NCBI GenBank assembly: GCA_964017235.1
Contig: OZ024927.1
Location: forward strand, 48,985,293-49,049,292
Reading direction: 5' to 3'
DNA: 64,000 bases
Source of the DNA: Sabellastarte sp. h YS-2021
Lineage: Eukaryota; Annelida; Polychaeta; Sabellida; Sabellidae
In this document: one piece after another, positions 19,208-29,850 of the stretch
Layout: each line of letters opens with the position of its first letter
How positions within the stretch are numbered: the stretch's first letter is position 1
Notes under the pieces: generated by a model
Databases searched by the model: none
What the model was told of the DNA's origin: nothing
Seen by the model: the letters and a program-made list of their open reading frames with translations, nothing else
Made by a program: the position numbers and the translations under genes

Positions 19208-21128
19208 AGGCGGCTATGTCCTGCTCTGCCTGCTTTAAGGCTTCTTCTGGGAAAAGTGTAGACATGTTAAGCGGACCTGTACGGAGAGCAGCCAAGGTGT
19301 CCGGCTTAATACCAGGTTTGAGGTGAGATAGGTATGCATCCCTCCTGGTGAGTGTGGAGTTGGCCACTGTAATGAAGACAAAATCAGTAAGATGTTCAAA
19401 GGTCCTGGCCATAGCTTGGGTGATACCCGAGTTAAAATCCAGGAGGAACTGCAATTCCTCAGCAGCACCAGAGACCTTGGATGAAGATTTTCCCTTACTA
19501 AGATCCAACTTAATGGCTTTTAACTGTGATCTCATATTGTCCTGCACTTTGTTCAGACACCTATTGAATGCTGCGGCCTGATTGCACATGGTGGATGCTT
19601 CGCGGGCTGCCTTCTCCCAGCGTCGTAGATTGTCCTGAGAGATCTGACGCGAAGGGGGAGGGGTGGAGGCAATACCTGCTGCTCTGGCAATCCTGCTGTA
19701 GGTGCTGTTCACTTTGGCTGAGTCGGTATACCAAGAAGACAGTGACTTGCCAGAAGCGGACTTTTGTGGGTCAGATGCCAAACCGTACCATTTCTGCTGT
19801 GATCTGGCTGGTCGTATAAATTGGTCTTTCAGTAAACCACCCGCCTCTGAGCTGCGAGACGGGTAGCCTTCTACCAAGGTCAAGTTAAGTTTACCCATTT
19901 TTTTGCACAGCCACTCATCCGTAGGCATTTTGACCAACACCTTCCCTGTGGGTTGAGTCCTTGGGCCAGCAAAGGGGTTGTCGTCCGATGTAGATGTTGT
20001 GGTATCAATATCCGGAATGTCTGTCCACCCCATGTAGGACCTGATCCCCCTCATAGTCTCCCTGTAATTCTGATCCTCTGAGAGGGTCTGGTCGGGATCA
20101 GTCACAGTGTCATCCGGGTCGTTGTCGGACACCTCCCCTTCGTCTACGAAGATATCCACTGGGGGTCGGTCGGAAAACTCAGATTCGGAATCAGTGTCCA
20201 TGGAAGCTGAGTCATGTTTGCCGGCCGGTGCTGAGGACGATTTACTGGAGGCCTGAAGAAAAGGTGAGCCGGTCCCAGGTACATCTGACAGTTGGTCGGT
20301 GTTTGTTTTGTCCTGAGGCAATTTGCTGGTCGATTGGACCTTGGAGCCAATCTGAGAGACACCCTGCAAATCTGAAGATTTCTTGACAGTAGATGAAAGC
20401 GATTTGTCCGTTGCCTGTCTCTGAGGAGAGTGGTCGGTGCTGGACAAATCTGAGGTTGGTAGTTTTTCAGCCGGTCGGATGAAAGGTTCTGAGGATTTAA
20501 CTACACCAACTGGTGGGGTGTGCGTCGGTGTGATCTTAACCGGAGCAAAGGTCGGTTCTTGATTATCCAAGGTTTTTGCAATGAGGAGAGCTTCTAGTCT
20601 ATTAAACCTCTCCGACCATTTAAGGTCTAACTTGTCAATCCGGGAATCTGCTGCGGATTTGTGAGCTTGAGGTGGCGATTTAGAAGGCTTTCCTTCAGCA
20701 GTCTTGTGTTTAGCGGAAGATTTCTTTTCCTGGGATTCTGTTTTCTTCTTTTTCTTTTCAGAACTCAAACCCGGGGATTTGACTACCCCTTGGGCGTCCA
20801 CAGCTCCCACTACCGTCACTGAGGACGGGTCGATGAGAGAGGAACTAGCTGAGTCTTTGTTTGGTGTATCAGAAGATTTCTTAAGCTCTCGCTTTTCCTT
20901 TTTAATCCTATAACTAGGAGTGGACAACTGTAAGCGTTGGTCCTCTGTGAGGGAGTTGCAAGCAGGGCAGTCATTATGTGAAATACAAGGATCTAAGCCT
21001 TTACTTTTTTCTCTACATCTAGCGCAGAAACTATGGCTGTCGAAACTGGCCATAATGTGACCACAGCTCCCGTGTTTCTGGCTAGGAGAAGACATAATGT
21101 ACTGAAAAGATGTGAAAATAAGATACAA
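19008..21128 (-). CDS. DIRS gag-like protein
   Basis: An open frame of 706 codons. A more natural start is the ATG at 21095 (MSSPSQK). Near the N-terminus is a putative zinc-binding cluster: C22, H24, H32, C35, C38, C48, C54, C57 (CGHI..FDSHSFCARC..PCISHNDCPAC). The middle is long, polar and Ser/Lys/Asp-rich. A helical region follows (about 500-640, LRRWEKAAREASTMCNQAAAFNR). The C-terminus is basic and Gly/Arg-rich (GYRGQSKRGRGKSSYYSSR), typical of a nucleic-acid-binding tail. It is the first gene of the element and presumably forms the ribonucleoprotein particle. It ends with TGA at 19008-19010, followed two codons later by an in-frame ATG. Confidence 0.85.
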   Translation of the reverse strand: MYLIFTSFQYIMSSPSQKHGSCGHIMASFDSHSFCARCREKSKGLDPCISHNDCPACNSLTEDQRLQLSTPSYRIKKEKRELKKSSDTPNKDSASSSLIDPSSVTVVGAVDAQGVVKSPGLSSEKKKKKTESQEKKSSAKHKTAEGKPSKSPPQAHKSAADSRIDKLDLKWSERFNRLEALLIAKTLDNQEPTFAPVKITPTHTPPVGVVKSSEPFIRPAEKLPTSDLSSTDHSPQRQATDKSLSSTVKKSSDLQGVSQIGSKVQSTSKLPQDKTNTDQLSDVPGTGSPFLQASSKSSSAPAGKHDSASMDTDSESEFSDRPPVDIFVDEGEVSDNDPDDTVTDPDQTLSEDQNYRETMRGIRSYMGWTDIPDIDTTTSTSDDNPFAGPRTQPTGKVLVKMPTDEWLCKKMGKLNLTLVEGYPSRSSEAGGLLKDQFIRPARSQQKWYGLASDPQKSASGKSLSSWYTDSAKVNSTYSRIARAAGIASTPPPSRQISQDNLRRWEKAAREASTMCNQAAAFNRCLNKVQDNMRSQLKAIKLDLSKGKSSSKVSGAAEELQFLLDFNSGITQAMARTFEHLTDFVFITVANSTLTRRDAYLSHLKPGIKPDTLAALRTGPLNMSTLFPEEALKQAEQDIAAFESKGQIHTGKKARFHPYERPEKRPDNKKPDRPAWKNVGYRGQSKRGRGKSSYYSSRPAKGQQSYK

Positions 21129-21214
21129 ACGTTCTATGACACTCCCACAACAATGTTATATAACTTCCGAAACACTTCTTGAAGATAACTTGACAAATTC
21201 CAAAATATAAATTC

Positions 21215-21442
21215 ACTCTCAAATTTTCGTGTACACAGGGCACGCGCCAAACGAAAAAAGATGCTATGACGTCACGCTGTCTAGACAGGAAGGAAGTACT
21301 ACACGCCACCTGGCGAGTGCACAGGACTGGGCCGGCCTGGCCGGTGGAAACACAGGACGTCTTTTTCTGACGTTTGGCGGGCCGGTCTGCGCCGACCGGA
21401 TAAGCTATTGTCCATTGGATAGGATGTATTAACGCAATAAAA
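21215..21442 (-). repeat. DIRS 5' inverted terminal repeat
   Basis: Reads on the plus strand from AACGAAAAAAGATGCTATGACG to GTCCATTGGATAGGATGTATTAACGCAATAAAA and is the inverse of 15148-15334. It should contain the element's promoter; no TATA box was identified with confidence. Confidence 0.9.
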
Positions 21443-22768
21443 TGCAATACTTAAGAAGCTAATAGGGGGGTTGACCTAAATTTAAGGCTTTCAGATTGGA
21501 AGGTGTCAGAAAATCACTCGTAAATGAGACATTTTTCAAGGGATTGCTCCCAAAATCTAATCAGCTCACGTTTTCAATAGTATGAACAGGTGTGTCAAAT
21601 TATAAGGCTGTGTAGCATGTAGTTTTTCCTGAACTGCGATGATGGGGGGGGTGTACTTCAAAAAAATTGTTTTGATCATGTGACCTTCATAAAGGTCAAA
21701 GGTCAAATTTAAGCATGCAGAAAAATTTTCCCACATCTAAGTTATGTAACTGCCAAATATGGTTTGAAACCTTCTAATAATAAGGGAAATATTCAAGGGA
21801 GACCATAATGCGGCAGCGGCGGTGGCGGCGAGGAAACTGAGGCGAAAACAAATAAGCGCCCATTCAGGGACGCTTAATTATTACACTTCCAGCAAGTTTA
21901 GATAAGAGGTACCACTGTATTGCTACCACAAATAGGATCTTCTGTTTCCTAAAAAGTCATTCACATTTCTAGCATCACTTCAGTAATTTGTGTCACCACC
22001 TCTGCTCACTTGTGTTCATTCTTTCCACAGGAAACAAGTTTCTTAAATTTTTTTTATTTCTATAGAATGACATGCTGCCACTTTTAAGTGTGTTAAATCT
22101 CTAAATTTACTAAGCTATGAAAGTTTATTATTTAGATAAGGACCGCAGATACTAGAGTAAATTTTTATAGCACAAATGAATTCTAATCAACATTTTTGTT
22201 GTGTGGCCAAACTTTGATGAAGTTTATGTTCATTGTTAACCACCCATTTGATATGTAGACTGCTTGTACTATTCCTCCATAAATAATATACTACAACTTC
22301 AAGTGATATGCAAGTAGGTATACAGACCTGCAGTATGAGACTGTTTCAACCCCATTATGACCAGGTGGATTGCTTTACTTTGTGATCAGGTTAATCTGTC
22401 ACTCTCCATAAGGGTGAAAAATGTGTCTTCATTTTAAATAGACACATCAATATCTGACATCAGAATCTTACTAATTTCATCTGAGAATTTAAGATCAATA
22501 AGGTTACTTCAGATTTTCTAAATGGATGAACTCAAAAAATAGTGTAAATGTGGCACATAAAGAATCAGTACATTGTCACATCGACATGAAAGGGTAAAAG
22601 GAATGAAAATTTGTAAGGCACTCTTAACATGCGATTTTAAATCAACCATCCACAGCAGAACCTTTAATACTTAAAGCTGGTAAACCAAACCACTGAATGA
22701 ACTTTCATCAAAGTAGAACTGAATGGAAACTAAAATAAAAACAATACAAGCATTCTGACGCATGCATT
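21443..22768. other. Repeat remnant with receptor-like half-sites, then AT-rich spacer
   Basis: TGACCTTCATAAAGGTCAAAGGTCA at 21681-21705 combines an everted and a DR1-type direct repeat of AGGTCA. GGCAGCGGCGGTGGCGGCG at about 21812 and an imperfect hairpin (AAGCGCCC..GGGACGCTT, about 21854-21875) mark the end of a dispersed repeat. From 21890 to 22768 nothing was recognised. Confidence 0.5.
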
Positions 22769-22869
22769 TATCTCCCGCCGTATAAATTAGACGTCCTAAA
22801 GATAGTGGAATATAAATTTTCCTGCGAGATGGAGGCACATGTAGAAGTGACAAGTTTAATGTTTGATTG

Positions 22870-23890
22870 CAATACTTTTAAAGACAAAAGGCATTTACTC
22901 ATTTTAGTAGCTATTACTTTGCCATCCAAAGAGCTACAGTTCTGCCACTTCATTATGCAGATCAACTCAGAGTAGGGAAGCACGTCTTTAGAAGAAATAG
23001 CCTATCTGTACTACTTTTAGAGATACAAGACATTTACTTATTTTAGTGGCTATTACTCTGCCATCTAAAGAGCTACAGTTCTGCAACTTCACTATGTGGT
23101 AGATCACCCAAAAGTAGGTGAATGACTTATTTAGAAGAAATTGCCCACCTGTAATACTTTTAGAGACTAGACCAAGGATGCATCTGTGGCCAGATGCAAA
23201 ATGTATCCACCGGCAAAGGCAAAAGTAGCTATTACTCAGCTATGGCACGAGCTAGAGGTCTGAAATTTTAGTATGTTATAGCTGACCCAAAAGTAGGTGA
23301 ATAACATATTTGCACAAAATTCTCTAAATGCAATAGTTTTCAAGTTACAAGTGATTTTACTCATGATGGAAGTTAGTGAAAAGCCCAAAAGTAGCTATTA
23401 CTCACTTAGCTATTCAGATAGACACCCAAGTTACTCACCATGTTGTTGCTATGGAAAAAGTAGGTGAATGACATATTTTAACAAAATGCTCTAAATGTAA
23501 TACTTTTCAAGTTATAAATGATTTAGTGTTGAGTAAGAACTTCAAAGTAGCTATTACTCCGCTATGCAATGAGCCACAGGTCTGGAATTTTACTATGTTA
23601 TAGCTGCCTCAAAATAGGTGAATAACATACTGAAACTAAATAATGTAAATGCAAAAGTTTTCAAGTTATAAGTGATTTACCCAACAGTGATAACCTAAAA
23701 GTAGTTATTATTCAGCTATGCCATGAGCTACAGGTCTGAAATTTTACTATGTTATAGCTGACCCAAAAGTAGCTGCATAACATATTTGCACAAAGTGCTC
23801 TAAATGCAGTACTTTTCAAGTTATAATTGATTTAGTGCATGATTTAATTAATTTTAATGTATTAAAATTTATTTTAAAAATTCATAAAAA
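22870..23890 (+). repeat. Diverged satellite monomers of the 133/155-bp superfamily
   Basis: About six or seven units built on AAGTAGGTGAATAACATATT..CTAAATGCAATAGTTTTCAAGTTA..AGTAGCTATTACTCAGCTATG. They are more divergent than the arrays that follow and resemble the 155-bp monomers at 39640-44800. Confidence 0.8.
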
Positions 23891-26800
23891 AACTTAAGCA
23901 TGTGAAACTTCTCCAAAATGTAGGTGAATGAGTTATTTGAGAAATACTGGCTATCTGCAATACTTTTAGTGATAATAGGCATTTACTTATTTTGAGTAGG
24001 TGAGTAATTAGCTACAGGTCTGAAACTTCACCAAGTGAAAGCTGTCCCAAAAGTAGGTGAATGACTTATTTGAGAAAAATTGGCTATCTGCAATACTTTT
24101 AGAGATAATTAGCATTTACTCATTTTGAGTAGGTGAGTAATTACCTACAGGTCTGGAACTTCACCATGTGAAGGCTATCCGCAATACTTCTAGGGATAAT
24201 TAGCATTTACTCATTTTGAGTAGGTGAATAATTAGCTACGGGTCTGAAACTTCACCAAGTGATGGCTCTCCCAATAGTAGATGAATGAGTTATTTGAGAA
24301 AAATTGGCTATCTGCAATACTTTTAGAGATAATTAGCATTTACTCATTTTGAGCAGGTGAGTAATTAGCTATGGGGCTGAAACTTCACCATGTGAAAGCT
24401 CTCCCAAAAGTAGGTGAATGAGTTATTTGAGAAAAATTGGCTATCTGCAATACTTTTAGAGATAATTAGCATTTACTCATTTTGAGCAGGTGAGTAATTA
24501 GCTATGGGTCTGAAACTTCACCAAGTGAAAGCTCTCCTAAAAGTAGGTGAATGAGTTATTTGACAAAAAATGGCTATCTGCAATCCTTTTAGAGATAATT
24601 AGCATTTACTCATTTTGAGTAGGTGAGTAATTAGCTACAGGTCTGAAACTTCACCAAGTGAAAGCTCTCCCAAAAGTAGGTGAATGAGTTATATGAGAAA
24701 AATTGGCTATCCGCAACACTTTTAGAGATAATTAGCATTTACTCATTTTGAGTAGGTGAGTAATTACCTACGGGTCTGGAACTTCACCATGTGAAGGCTA
24801 TCCGCAATACTTCTAGGGATAATTAGCATTTACTCATTTTGAGTAGGTGAATAATTAGCTACGGGTCTGAAACTTCACCAAGTGATGGCTCTCCCAATAG
24901 TAGATGAATGAGTTATTTGAGAAAAATTGGCTATCTGCAATACTTTTAGAGATAATTAGCATTTACTCATTTTGAGCAGGTGAGTAATTAGCTATGGGGC
25001 TGAAACTTCACCATGTGAAAGCTCTCCCAAAAGTAGGTGAATGAGTTATTTGAGAAAAATTGGCTATCTGCAATACTTTTAGAGATAATTAGCATTTACT
25101 CATTTTGAGCAGGTGAGTAATTAGCTATGGGTCTGAAACTTCACCAAGTGAAAGCTCTCCTAAAAGTAGGTGAATGAGTTATTTGACAAAAAATGGCTAT
25201 CTGCAATCCTTTTAGAGATAATTAGCATTTACTCATTTTGAGTAGGTGAGTAATTAGCTACAGGTCTGAAACTTCACCAAGTGAAAGCTCTCCCAAAAGT
25301 AGGTGAATGAGTTATATGAGAAAAATTGGCTATCCGCAATAATTTTAGAGATAATTAGCATTTACTCATTTTGAGTAGGTGAACAATTAGCTACGGGTCT
25401 GAAACTTCACCAAGTGAAAGTTCTCCCAATAGTAGGTGAATGAGTTATTTGAGAAAAATTGGCTATCTACAATACTTTTAGAGATAATTAGCATTTACTC
25501 ATTTTGAGTAGGTGAGTAATTAGCTATGGGTCTGAAATTTCACCATGTGAAAGCTCTCCCAAAAGTAGGTGAATGAGTTATCTGAGAAAATTGGCTATCT
25601 GCAATACTTTTAGAGATAATTCGTATTTACTCATTTTGAGTAGGTGAGTAATTAGCTACGGATCTGAAACTTGACCATGTGAAAGCTCTTCCAAAAGTAT
25701 GTGAAGGAGTTATTTGAGAAAAATTGGCTACCTGCAATACTTTTAGAGATAATTAGCATTTACTCATTTTCAGCAGGTGAATAATTAGCTACAGGTCTGA
25801 AACTTTACCAAGTGAAAGCTCTCCCAAAAGTAGATGAACGAGTTATTTGAGAAAAGTTGTCTATCTGCAATAATTTTAGAGATAATTAGCATTTACTCAT
25901 TTTGAGTAGGTGAGTAATTAGCTACGGATCTGAAACTTCACCATGTGAAAGCTCTTCCAAAAGTACCTGAAGGAGTTATTTGAGAAAAATTGGCTACCTG
26001 CAATACTTTTAGAGATAATTAGCATTTACTCATTTTCAGCAGGTGAATAATTAGCTACGGGTCTGAAACTTCACCAAGTGAAAGCTCTTTCAAAAGTAGG
26101 TGAATGAGTTATTCGAGAAAAATTGGCTATCTGCAATACTTTTAGAGATAATTAGCATTTACTCATTTTGAGTAGGTGAATAATTAGCTACAGGTCTGAA
26201 ACTTCACCAAGTGAAAGCTCTCTCAAAAGTAGGTGAATGAGTTATTTGAGAAAAATTGGCTATCTGCAATACTTTTAGAGATGATTCGCATTTACTCATT
26301 TTGAGCAGGTGAGTAATTAGCTACGGGTGTGAAACTTCACCAAGTGAAAGCTCTTCCAAAAGTAGGTGAATGAGTTATTTGAGAAAAATTGACTATCTGC
26401 AATACTTTTACAGATAATTTGCATTTACTCATTTTGAGTAGGTGAATAATTAGCTACAGGTCTGAAACTTCACCAAGTGAAAGCTCTCTCAAAAGTAGGT
26501 GAATGAGTTATTTGAGAAAAATTGGCTATCTGCAATACTTTTAGAGATAATTCGCATTTACTCATTTTGAGTAGGTGAGTAATTAGCTATGGGTCTGAAA
26601 CTTCACCATGTGAAAGCTCTTCCAAAAGTACCTGAAGGAGTTATTTGAGAAAAATTGGTTACCTGCAATACTTTTAGAGATAATTAGCATTTACTCATTT
26701 TCAGCAGGTGAATAATTGGCTACGGGTCTGAAACTTCACGAAGTGAAAGTTCTTTCAAAAGTAGGTGAATGAGTTATTTGAGAAAAATTGGCTATCTGCA

Positions 26801-27545
26801 ATACTTTTAGAGATAATTAGCATTTACTCATTTTGAGTAGGTGAATAATTAGCTACAGGTCTGAAACTTCACCAAGTGAAAGCTCTCTCAAAAGTAGGTG
26901 AATGAGTTATTTGAGAAAAATTGGCTATCTGCAATACTTTTAGAGATGATTCGCATTTACTCATTTTGAGCAGGTGAGTAATTAGCTACGGGTGTGAAAC
27001 TTCACCAAGTGAAAGCTCTTCCAAAAGTAGGTGAATGAGTTATTTGAGAAAAATTGGCTATCTGCAATACTTTTACAGATAATTTGCATTTACTCATTTT
27101 GAGTAGGTGAATAATTAGCTACAGGTCTGAAACTTCACCAAGTGAAAGCTCTCTCAAAAGTAGGTGAATGAGTTATTTGAGAAAAATTGGCTATCTGCAA
27201 TACTTTTAGAGATAATTCGCATTTACTCATTTTGAGTAGGTGAGTAATTAGCTACGGGTCTGAAACTTGACCAAGTGAAAGCTCTCCCAAAAGTAGGTGA
27301 ATGAGTTATTTGAGAAAAATTGGCTATCTGCAATACTTTTAGAGATAATTAGCATTTACTCATTTTGAGTAATTAGCTACGGGTCTGAAACTTGACCATG
27401 TGAAAGCTCTTCCAAAAGTAGGTGAATGAGTTGAGAAAAATTGGCTATCTGCAATACTTTTAGAGATAATTCGCATTTACTCATTTTGAGTAGGTGAGTA
27501 ATTAGCTAAGGGTCTGAAACTTCACCAAGTGAAAGCTCTCAATTA
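23890..27545 (+). repeat. 133-bp satellite array with five-monomer higher-order repeats
   Basis: About 27 monomers share TGAGTTATTTGAGAAAAATTGGCTATCTGCAATACTTTTAGAGATAATTAGCATTTACTCATTTTGAGTAGGTGAG (quoted only as landmarks; key parts are GGCTATCTGCAATACTTTT and TACTCATTTTGAGTA). Private variants recur at a fixed distance. ATGATTCGCA occurs at 26281 and 26946 (665 bp). GTCTGGAACTTCACC occurs at 24151 and 24774 (623 bp, equal to five monomers less a 42-bp deletion that is also shared). The array therefore grew by copying blocks of five monomers. Confidence 0.93.
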
Positions 27546-29640
27546 GCTACAAATGAGAAAATAGCTATTACTCACTTATGGCATGCAATAGAACCCCAAA
27601 CTATGTACCATCTTATAGCTAAGGACAAAGTAGCTGAACAACATATTTTAGGCAAACACTCTAACTGCAATAGTTTTGGAGTTACAATGGCTTTACTCAA
27701 CCGTCGGAATTTGAAAGTAGCTATTACTCAGCTATCAAAGGTTCAACAGGTCTGAAACTTTACTATGTGATAGCTTACCAAAAAGTAGATGGACAACATA
27801 TTTGAAAAGATTTCCCTAACTTTAATACTTTTGAAGATATTTGACATTTACTTCTTTTGTTATTTAGCTACAAATGAGAAAATAGCTATTACTCACTTAT
27901 GGCACGCAATAGAACCCCAAACTATGTACCATCTTATAGCTAAGGACAAAGTAGCTGAACAACATATTTTAGGAAAACACTCTAACTGCAATAGTTTTGG
28001 AGATACAATGGCTTTACTCAACAGTCGGAATTTGAAAGTAGCTATGACTCAGCTATCAAAGGTTCAACAGGTCTGAAACTTTACTATGTAATAGCTTACC
28101 AAAAAGTAGATGGACAACATATTTGAAAAGATTTCCCTAACTTTAATACTTTTGAAGATATTTGACATTTACTTCTTTTGTTATTTAGCTACAAATGAGA
28201 AAATAGCTATTACTCACTTATGGCATGCAATAGAACCCCAAACTATGTACCATCTTATAGCTAAGGACAAAGTAGCTGAACAACATATTTTAGGAAAACA
28301 CTGTAACTGCAATAGTTTTAGAGATACAATGGCTTTACTCAACAGTCGGAATTTGAAAGTAGCTATTACTCGGCTATCCAAGGTGCAACAGGTCTGAAAC
28401 TTTACTATGTGATAGCTTACCAAAAAGTAGATGAACAACATATTTGAAAAGATTTCTGTAACTCTAATACTTTTGAAGATATTTGACATTTACTCCTTTT
28501 GTTATTTAGCTACAAATGAGAAAATAGCTATTACTCACTTATGGCATGCAATGGGACCCCAAACTATGTACCATCTTATAGCTAAGGACAAAGTAGCTGA
28601 ACAACATATTTTAGGAAAACACTGTAACTGCAATAGTTTTGGAGATACAATGGCTTTACTCAACAGTCGGAATTTGAAAGTAGCTATTACTCAGCTATCC
28701 ATGGTGCAACAGGTCTGAAACTTAACTATGTGATAGCTTACCCAAAAGTAGATGAATAACATATTTGAAAAGATTTCTGTAACTCTAATACTTTTGAAGA
28801 TATTTGGCATTTACTTCTTTTGTTATTTAGCTACAAATGAGAAAATAGCTATTACTCACTTATGGCATGCAATAGAACCCCAAACTATGTACCATCTTAT
28901 AGCTAAGGACAAAGTAGCTGAACAACATATTTTAGGAAAACACTGTAACTGCAATAGTTTTAGAGATACAATGGCTTTACTCAACAGTCGGAATTTGAAA
29001 GTAGCTATTACTCGGCTATCCACGGTGCAACAGGTCTGAAACTTTATTATGTGATAGCTTACCCAAAAGTAGATGAATAACATATTTGAAAAGATTTCTG
29101 TAACTGTAATACTTTTGAAGATACTTGGCATTTACTTCTTTTGTTATTTAGCTACAAATGAGAAAATAGCTATTACTCACTTATGGCATGCAATAGAACC
29201 CCAAACTATGTACCATCTTATAGCTAAGGACAAAGTAGCTGAACAACATATTTTAGGAAAACACTCTAACTGCAATAGTTTTGGAGTTACAATGGCTTTA
29301 CTCAACAGTCAGAATTTCAAAGTAGCTATTACTCAGCTATCCAAGGTGCAACAGGTCTGAAACTTTACTATGTGATAGCTTACCAAAAAGTAGATGAACA
29401 ACATATTTGAAAAGATTTCTGTAACTCTAATACTTTTGAAGATATTTGACATTTACTCCTTTTGTTATTTAGCTACAAATGAGAAAATAGCTATTACTCA
29501 CTTATGGCATGCAATGGGACCCCAAACTATGTACCATCTTATAGCTAAGGACAAAGTAGCTGAACAACATATTTGAAGAAAAAGTTGTAACTGCAATAGT
29601 TTTTGATTATGAGCCCTTTACTCCAAGTAGCTAAGATAGC
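27546..29640 (+). repeat. 321-bp tandem repeat, six and a half near-identical copies
   Basis: Copies are spaced exactly 321 bp apart (start landmarks near 27789, 28110, 28431, 28752, 29073 and 29394). Each unit is a dimer of two diverged ~160-bp sub-units: one has GAACAACATATTTTAGGAAAAC..CAATAGTTTTGGAGATAC, the other GAACAACATATTTGAAAAGAT..AATACTTTTGAAGATATTTG. Both belong to the same superfamily as the 133- and 155-bp monomers. The period is a multiple of three, so every copy shows the same 95-codon open frame; I regard that as incidental. Confidence 0.95.
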
Positions 29641-29749
29641 TATTACTCAGTTATCTTTAGGCCATAAAACCAAAAAAATTTTCGAGGGCGTGAAAATTCA
29701 TTGGGACAATTAATTTACAAAAAATCTGTAGCTGTAGTAGTTTTGGAGG

Positions 29750-29850
29750 AATCTGCGTGACTAACTAACGCACGCACGCACACACGCACGCACGCACGCA
29801 CAGGCATCATTTCATAATCTCCCTCCCGGGCTAAAGCCCGGCGGGAGATA
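29750..29850 (+). repeat. (ACGC)n microsatellite and terminal hairpin of element 1
   Basis: An ACGC/ACAC run at about 29768-29802 is followed by ATCTCCC-T-CCCGGGC, loop TAAA and GCCCGG-C-GGGAGAT (29817-29849). The right terminal inverted repeat is thus itself one arm of a hairpin. Element 2 and the relic at 4259-4292 have the same order. Confidence 0.85.

Larger units (their letters stand above)
15112..21442 (-). mobile_element. DIRS-type retrotransposon, near-complete
   Basis: Length 6331 bp, with gag, reverse transcriptase/RNase H and tyrosine recombinase in overlapping minus-strand frames. The two ends carry an inverted repeat of about 180 bp (15148-15334 against 21252-21428) that is nearly identical, which suggests recent insertion. 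An internal complementary region at about 15385-15490 contains, back to back, the complement of the left end and of the right end, joined as AAATTTGCAATTTTATTG. That arrangement is diagnostic of DIRS elements, which replicate through a circular intermediate and integrate with a tyrosine recombinase. No target-site duplication is visible. A single in-frame stop interrupts the pol frame; all other signature residues inspected are present. Confidence 0.95.
22769..29850 (+). mobile_element. Satellite-bearing element 1 (TA-TCTCCCGCCG termini)
   Basis: The left end TTATCTCCCGCCG (22768-22780) is a perfect inverted match to the right end CGGCGGGAGATAA (29839-29851). TA flanks both ends (22769-22770 and 29849-29850), compatible with a TA target duplication. 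The interior is almost wholly tandem repeats: ~155-bp type, 133-bp type, then a 321-bp type, followed by an (ACGC)n microsatellite and a terminal hairpin. There is no transposase, so the element would be non-autonomous. It could be a Tc1/mariner-like MITE or a Helentron-type (HINE-like) element with short inverted ends; the sequence does not decide. A second member lies at 51896-58541. Confidence 0.7.

Noticed and set aside
17003-20913. Short plus-strand open frames inside the DIRS element
   Set aside because: They are shadows of the minus-strand gag, pol and recombinase frames and show no recognisable motif.
27789-29576. Six tandem 95-codon open frames
   Set aside because: They are the same out-of-context frame repeated because the 321-bp period is a multiple of three. 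No domain, start context or splice signal supports translation.
22870-29640. Regularly spaced direct repeats resembling a CRISPR array
   Set aside because: The whole monomer (133-321 bp) is repeated with no unique spacers, the context is a eukaryotic gene region, and no cas genes are present. These are satellites.
22769-29850. Canonical Helitron (5' TC, 3' hairpin plus CTRR)
   Set aside because: The right end is GGGAGATA, with no CTRR after the hairpin, and there are matching inverted ends. A Helentron/HINE-like or TA-type MITE is more compatible.
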